Source of the DNA: Nocardioidaceae bacterium
GTDB lineage: Bacteria; Actinomycetota; Actinomycetes; Propionibacteriales; Nocardioidaceae
Direction: 5' to 3'
DNA length: 64,000 nucleotides
Assembly (NCBI GenBank): GCA_017744365.1
Contig: JAGIBL010000001.1
Location: 1,051,416 to 1,115,415, forward strand
Shown: piece after piece, positions 58,891 to 64,000 of the stretch
Layout of the letters: every line of letters begins with the position of its first letter
Position numbering within the stretch: the first letter of the stretch is position 1
The notes under the pieces: generated by a model
Seen by the model: the letters and a program-made list of their open reading frames with translations, nothing else
Databases searched by the model: none
What the model was told of the DNA's origin: nothing
Translations under genes and position numbers: made by a program

Positions 58891-58907
58891 TGTAACTCGG
58901 AGTTACA
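58891..58907. promoter_or_regulatory. Perfect palindrome over the acyl-CoA dehydrogenase promoter
   Basis: TGTAACT-CGG-AGTTACA: 7-bp arms, 3-nt spacer. TACAGT (58904-58909), the candidate -10, overlaps the right arm and is 6 nt before the ATG at 58916. A TetR-family-type repressor site controlling the fadE pair is likely; the regulator gene is not in the window. Confidence 0.7.
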
Positions 58908-58915
58908 GTTGCCGC

Positions 58916-60280
58916 ATGGCATTCGACCCCGTCAAGAGCGTGCTCTCCGCAGGCGGAAAGCACGGCCTCAGTGAGAACGAGAAGCGAGACCCCATCGGGC
59001 TGGCCGTCGCCGCGCTGAACAAGCTCGCGCAGAGCGACCTGATCGACCGCCTCGGGATCCGCAGGACCAGCGAGCAGACCGTCTTCCGGGTCACCAGTGC
59101 CGGCTTCAAGACCGCCGGGGCGGCCGGGCGTGCCTTCGCCCGCGCCGGCGGCAAGGGCTCGGGCAGCCGGGTCCCCGCGGCGCAGCCGACGGGCCTGTTC
59201 GACCTGACCCCGACCGAGGACGAGCAGATGCTCGTCGACGTGGTCAGCGAGTTCGCCGCGGAGATGGTCCGCCCGGCCGCCGCCGAGGCCAACGAGACCT
59301 GTGCCGCGCCCGAGGAGCTGCTGAAGTCCTCCCTCGAGATCGGGCTGCCGATCCTGGGCGTGGCCGAGGAGCTGGGCGGCATCGCCACCGAGCGCTCCGC
59401 CGTCGCCGGCGTACTGGTCCACGAGGCCCTCGCGAAGGGCGACCTGGGCATCGCGGTCGCCGCGCTCGCCTCCGGCGCCGTCGCCACCACCCTCTCCCTG
59501 TACGGCGACGAGCAGCAGCAGGCCACCTACCTGCCCGCCTTCGCCGGCGAGGACGTGCCCGCGGCCGCGCTGGTCCTGGCCGAGCCGACCGCACTCTTCG
59601 ACCCGTTCGCGCCGGCCACCAAGGCGACCCGCAGCGGCAGCGGCTTCGTGCTCAACGGCGTGAAGTCCGCGGTCGTCCGCGGCGCCGAGGCCGAGCTCTT
59701 CCTCGTCGGTGCCGAGCTGGACGGCGAGGCCCGGCTGTTCCTGGTCGAGTCCGGCACCGAGGGCGTCACCATCGAGTCCGACCCGAGCATGGGCGTGCGC
59801 GCCGCCGGCCTGACCCGGCTGGTGCTGCGCGACGTGGCGGTCGAGGAGATCGCGCTGGTCGGTGACGCGAAGGACTACCGCGAGGTCGTCGCGAGCTCGC
59901 GGCTCGCCTGGTGCGCGCTGGCCCTCGGTACGGCGCAGGCCGTGCTCGACTACGTGACGCCGTACGTGAAGGAGCGGGAGGCGTTCGGCGAGCCGATCGC
60001 GCACCGCCAGGCGGTCGCGTTCATGGTCGCCAACATCGCGATCGAGCTGCAGGGCATGCGACTGGTCACCTACAAGGCCGCCAGCCGGGTGGCCCAGGGC
60101 AAGGACGCGACCCGCGAGATCGCGCTGGCCCGCAAGCTCTGCTCCGAGCGGGGCATGGGTATCGGCAACGACGGCGTCCAGCTGCTCGGGGGGCACGGCT
60201 TCGTCAAGGAGCACCCGGTGGAGCGGTGGTACCGCGACCTGCGAGCGATCGGCCTGATGGAAGGAGCTGTGCTGGTATGA
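58916..60280 (+). CDS. Acyl-CoA dehydrogenase, FadE24-like
   Basis: 454 aa, longer than usual because of an N-terminal ~100-residue lead (SVLSAGGKHGLSENEKRDPIG) before the dehydrogenase domain, as in mycobacterial FadE24. The ACAD core has FAD/CoA segments LVLAEPT, AFGEPIAHRQAVAFM and GVQLLGGHGFVKEHPVERWYRD. The usual C-terminal EGT-type catalytic end is short, reading LMEGAVLV. Probably forms a complex with the next gene. Substrate unknown. Confidence 0.88.
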   Translation: MAFDPVKSVLSAGGKHGLSENEKRDPIGLAVAALNKLAQSDLIDRLGIRRTSEQTVFRVTSAGFKTAGAAGRAFARAGGKGSGSRVPAAQPTGLFDLTPTEDEQMLVDVVSEFAAEMVRPAAAEANETCAAPEELLKSSLEIGLPILGVAEELGGIATERSAVAGVLVHEALAKGDLGIAVAALASGAVATTLSLYGDEQQQATYLPAFAGEDVPAAALVLAEPTALFDPFAPATKATRSGSGFVLNGVKSAVVRGAEAELFLVGAELDGEARLFLVESGTEGVTIESDPSMGVRAAGLTRLVLRDVAVEEIALVGDAKDYREVVASSRLAWCALALGTAQAVLDYVTPYVKEREAFGEPIAHRQAVAFMVANIAIELQGMRLVTYKAASRVAQGKDATREIALARKLCSERGMGIGNDGVQLLGGHGFVKEHPVERWYRDLRAIGLMEGAVLV

Positions 60281-61494
60281 GCATGAACCTGGAGACCCCC
60301 AAGAAGATCCGCCCGCTCATCGACCAGGCCCACCAGGTCGCGATGAACATGCTGCGGCCGATCTCGCGCAAGTACGACCTCGCCGAGCACGAGTACCCCA
60401 AGGAGCTCGACATGCTCGCGGCGATGATCGACGGGCTCGCCGACTCCGGCGCCTCCGAGGGCGCGGGCGCCACCGGCGTACGACGGGACGAGAGCGCCGC
60501 GGAGAAGCCCGGCAACAAGAACGGCGCGAACCTGGCCTCGGTGCTCTCGATCATGGAGATGTGCTGGGGCGACGTCGGCCTGACCCTGACCATGCCGCGC
60601 CAGGGCCTCGGCAACTCGGCCATCGCCAGCGTCGCCAACGACGAGCAGCTCAAGCGGTTCGAGGGCACCTGGGCCGCGATGGCGATCACCGAGCCCTCCT
60701 TCGGCTCGGACTCCGCGGCGATCTCGACCACCGCGGTCAAGGACGGCGACGAGTACATCCTCAACGGCGAGAAGATCTTCGTCACCTCCGGCGAGCGCGC
60801 CGACAGCGTGGTCGTCTGGGCGACCCTGGACAAGACCCTGGGCCGGGCCGCGATCAAGTCGTTCGTGGTCACCAAGGGCACCCCGGGCATGAAGGTGGAG
60901 CGGCTCGAGCACAAGCTCGGCATCCGCGCCTCCGACACCGCGGTCATCACGTTCACCGACTGCCGGGTCCCGGCGGCCAACCTGCTCGGCTCCCCGGAGA
61001 TCGACACCAAGCAGGGCTTCGCCGGCGCGATGGCGACCTTCGACAACACCCGGCCGCTGGTCGCCGCGATGGCGGTCGGCTGCGCCCGGGCCTCGCTCGA
61101 CCTGACCCGCGACATCCTCAAGCAGGCCGGCATCGAGGTCGACTACGACAAGCCGGCGTTCAACCAGCACGCGGCCGCGGCCACGTTCCTGCAGCTGGAG
61201 GCGGACTGGGAGGCGGCGTACCTGCTGACCCTGCAGTCGGCCTGGATGGCCGACAACCGGACGCCCAACTCGATGGAGGCCTCGATGGCCAAGGCGAAGG
61301 CCGGCCGGGTGGGCTCGGACATCACCCTGCGCTGCGTCGAGCTGGCCGGCACCCTGGGCTACTCCGAGACCGAGCTGCTGGAGAAGTGGGCGCGGGACTC
61401 GAAGATCCTCGACATCTTCGAGGGCACCCAGCAGATCCAGCAGCTCATCGTGGCCCGCCGGATCCTGAACCTGAGCTCCGCCGAGCTGAAGTAA
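60277..61494 (+). CDS. Acyl-CoA dehydrogenase, FadE23-like
   Basis: 405 aa. Full-length ACAD: AITEPSFGSDSAAIST, GEKIFVTSG, FDNTRPLVAAMAVG, and the conserved IFEGTQQIQQLIVARRIL containing the catalytic glutamate. ATG overlaps the previous stop (ATGA). The sizes (454/405) and order match the mycobacterial FadE24/FadE23 pair. Confidence 0.9.
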   Translation: MSMNLETPKKIRPLIDQAHQVAMNMLRPISRKYDLAEHEYPKELDMLAAMIDGLADSGASEGAGATGVRRDESAAEKPGNKNGANLASVLSIMEMCWGDVGLTLTMPRQGLGNSAIASVANDEQLKRFEGTWAAMAITEPSFGSDSAAISTTAVKDGDEYILNGEKIFVTSGERADSVVVWATLDKTLGRAAIKSFVVTKGTPGMKVERLEHKLGIRASDTAVITFTDCRVPAANLLGSPEIDTKQGFAGAMATFDNTRPLVAAMAVGCARASLDLTRDILKQAGIEVDYDKPAFNQHAAAATFLQLEADWEAAYLLTLQSAWMADNRTPNSMEASMAKAKAGRVGSDITLRCVELAGTLGYSETELLEKWARDSKILDIFEGTQQIQQLIVARRILNLSSAELK

Positions 61495-61495
61495 C

Positions 61496-61612
61496 GCCGA
61501 CCTGGCGCAGAAGTACGCGTGAATTGCGCTGACCTGGCGCAGAAGTGCAAGTACACCTGCACTTCTGCGCCAGGTCAGCGCTCAACACGTGCACCTTTGC
61601 GCCAGGTCAGCG
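61496..61612. repeat. Inverted repeat array with 23-bp perfect hairpin (family 3)
   Basis: Units of the GACCTGGCGCAGAAGT type: forward at 61496-61515 and 61527-61549, reverse at 61558-61580 and 61590-61612. The inner two are perfectly complementary over 23 bp with an 8-nt loop. It begins 1 nt after the dehydrogenase stop and ends 3 nt before the convergent YiaA-like stop; a bidirectional terminator role is plausible. Confidence 0.85.
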
Positions 61613-61615
61613 TTT

Positions 61616-61873
61616 TCAGAGGAGCCGCTCGACGCGACGCCTCTCCTGGACGTCGGCGTCGGCCTCGGCCTGGTCGCGGATGGTCTTGGCCAGCGTGAAG
61701 GACGAGGTGACCAGGTAGCAGACGCCGATGCCGAGGAAGGCGCGCATCCAGCTGTCCACGGGCAGGTAGAGCACGCCGATGACGACGGCGGCGAAGGCGA
61801 GGCCGAACGAGACCCAGGACTGGGCGACGAAGGCGGCGGTGTTGCGGACCGGGTTCGTGGTGTGGTTGCTCAT
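61616..61873 (-). CDS. YiaA/YiaB-like two-helix membrane protein
   Basis: 85 aa. Two membrane helices (about 20-38 and 42-60) with AAFVAQSWVSFGLAFA, then a charged tail (AKTIRDQAEADADVQERRR). Matches the YiaAB two-helix domain. Function unknown. Weak hexamer CAGGCT 6 nt upstream. Confidence 0.88.
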   Translation of the reverse strand: MSNHTTNPVRNTAAFVAQSWVSFGLAFAAVVIGVLYLPVDSWMRAFLGIGVCYLVTSSFTLAKTIRDQAEADADVQERRRVERLL

Positions 61874-61940
61874 GCGGCAAGCCTGGTCGCTGGCAGCGGC
61901 CGGCGGACCCGTCGCGCTACCCGAGTCGGGCTAGGTACGG

Positions 61941-62987
61941 CTACTCAACGTGGGCCCCGGGCCCGGCGATCGCGGTGAGGTGGCCCGGGGCGTGCCAGCC
62001 GCGCCAGGTGAAGGCGTCGTCGACGGCCACCCTCACCGCGGCGGCCTGCTCCTCGGGCACCAGCACGATCGCCGCGCCGCCGAACCCGCCGCCGGTCATC
62101 CGGGCGCCCAGTGCGCCGTGCTCCAGCGCGACGTCGACGACGGTGTCCAGCTCGGGGCAGGAGACCTCGAAGTCGTCGCGCAGCGAGGCGTGCGAGGCGG
62201 TCATCAGCGTGCCTGCGGACTTCCAGTCCCGGTCGCGGACCGCGTCGGCGAAGGCGTCCACCCGGGCCTGCTCGGAGACCACGTGGCGGGCCCGGCCGGC
62301 CAGCTCGCCGGGAAGGCCGTCGAGGGACGTGGCGTGCGCGAGGTGCTCCACGCCGAGCAGCGCGGCGGCCCGCTCGCACTCCTCCCGCCGGTCCCGGTAC
62401 CCGCCCTCGGCATGGTCGTGGGCGACGCGGGTGTCGACGACGAGCAGGGAGAGCCCGTCCTCCTCGGGGTGCCAGGGCACCCGGGTCAGCGAAGCGGTGG
62501 CGAAGTCGAGCAGGAGCGCCTGGCCGGCCCGCGCGAACATCGCCGTGGTCTGGTCGAGACCGCCGGTCGGGGCGCCGACGTACGAGGTCTCCGCCCGGAC
62601 GCAGGCCGCGGCCAGCTCCGCCGAGGAGCGCCCGAGCTCGAGCAGCGCGTCGACGGCGACCGCGGTGGCGCACTCCAGCGCGGCCGAGCTGGACAGGCCG
62701 GCCCCGATCGGGACGTCCGAGGACACCTCGAGCGTCAGCGCCACGTCCACGTCCAGCGCCCACAGCACCCCCGCGACGTACGACGCCCAGCCCTCGGCGC
62801 GCTCGACCGGGAGCCCGGACCAGGAAAGCCCGCCACTGGTGATGTTCAGCTGCCCGTCGTCCGAGGGCGCCACCGAGACCCGGGTCCGCTGGGTGAGCGC
62901 GATCGGCAGGCACCGGCCGCCGTTGTAGTCCAGGTGCTCGCCGATGAGGTTCACCCGGCCCGGGGCGCTGCCGGTCAGGTTCGTCAC
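61941..62987 (-). CDS. galK: Galactokinase
   Basis: 348 aa GHMP kinase. SAPGRVNLIGEHLDYNGG (substrate motif), VPIGAGLSSSAALECA (phosphate loop) and MTGGGFGGAAIVLV are the three family signatures. Phosphorylates galactose in the Leloir pathway; galT/galE are not nearby. GTG start; CAGGAT (62994-62999, minus) 6 nt upstream. Confidence 0.94.
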   Translation of the reverse strand: MTNLTGSAPGRVNLIGEHLDYNGGRCLPIALTQRTRVSVAPSDDGQLNITSGGLSWSGLPVERAEGWASYVAGVLWALDVDVALTLEVSSDVPIGAGLSSSAALECATAVAVDALLELGRSSAELAAACVRAETSYVGAPTGGLDQTTAMFARAGQALLLDFATASLTRVPWHPEEDGLSLLVVDTRVAHDHAEGGYRDRREECERAAALLGVEHLAHATSLDGLPGELAGRARHVVSEQARVDAFADAVRDRDWKSAGTLMTASHASLRDDFEVSCPELDTVVDVALEHGALGARMTGGGFGGAAIVLVPEEQAAAVRVAVDDAFTWRGWHAPGHLTAIAGPGAHVE

Positions 62988-63003
62988 GCGCCCATCCTGC
63001 CGG

Positions 63004-64000
<997 letters not shown>

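Overview
The window is a high-GC chromosomal segment from an actinobacterium, most likely a Nocardioides-like member of the Nocardioidaceae. Evidence: very GC-rich codon use, many GTG starts (and at least two TTG starts), and actinobacterial marker genes (RbpA, OpcA, WhiB-free Suf operon with SufR, BsaP, acVLRF1, an InhA-type enoyl reductase, GuaB1). Genus is an inference. No rRNA, tRNA, phage, IS element or CRISPR array was seen. The first gene (gap) and the last (guaB1) are cut by the window ends.

Layout. 1-2972: lower glycolysis (gap, pgk, tpiA), secG and rbpA. 3091-4077: an AbiEi/DUF559-type protein enclosed by short repeat arrays. 4172-12216 (minus strand): the pentose-phosphate operon tkt-tal-pgi-zwf-opcA-pgl. 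12313-16835: heme A synthesis (ctaB divergent from tkt; ctaA), an ABC exporter and an LPG-synthase-like membrane protein. 16966-23512: the sufR-sufB-sufD-Rieske-sufC-sufS-sufU-sufT Fe-S assembly operon. This order (glycolysis, PPP, ctaB/ctaA, suf) resembles the mycobacterial one. 23490-29878: an IMPase-like protein with a changed metal motif, acVLRF1 ribosome-rescue factor, a phosphotransferase, a Ca2+/H+ antiporter, and a MarR-type regulator divergent from a two-gene ABC exporter. 29958-34240 (minus): biotin operon bioB-bsaP-bioA-bioF-bioD. 34263-40455: zinc metallopeptidase, ABC-F protein, enoyl-CoA hydratase, ABC exporter and SDR. 40502-46817: SURF1, moaA, small proteins, dodecin, then fabG-fabI-MFS-SixA. 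47004-52227: serB, ABC ATPase, NfeD-SPFH pair, TauE-type permease. 52228-58821: a candidate structured RNA, a lipoprotein, hydrolase, PEBP protein, siroheme synthase, SpoU methyltransferase and peptide deformylase. 58916-64000: a FadE24/FadE23-like acyl-CoA dehydrogenase pair under a clear palindrome, YiaA-type protein, galactokinase and GuaB1.

The genes mostly form a coherent core-metabolism region: NADPH and carbon flux (glycolysis/PPP), respiratory heme, Fe-S cluster assembly feeding Fe-S enzymes also present here (BioB, MoaA, Rieske), and fatty-acid synthesis and oxidation.

The main non-coding signals are three. First, six intergenic loci carry short tandem/inverted arrays built on one common skeleton (GCyGA-n3-GGC-...), each starting within 0-8 nt of a plus-strand stop codon; one pair encloses the AbiEi/DUF559 gene in opposite orientations. 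Second, a separate dispersed element occurs twice (after sufC and after the ABC-F gene) with a hairpin that appears to covary. Third, about two dozen genes have a TAnnnT-like hexamer 6-7 nt before the start codon, implying widespread leaderless transcription.
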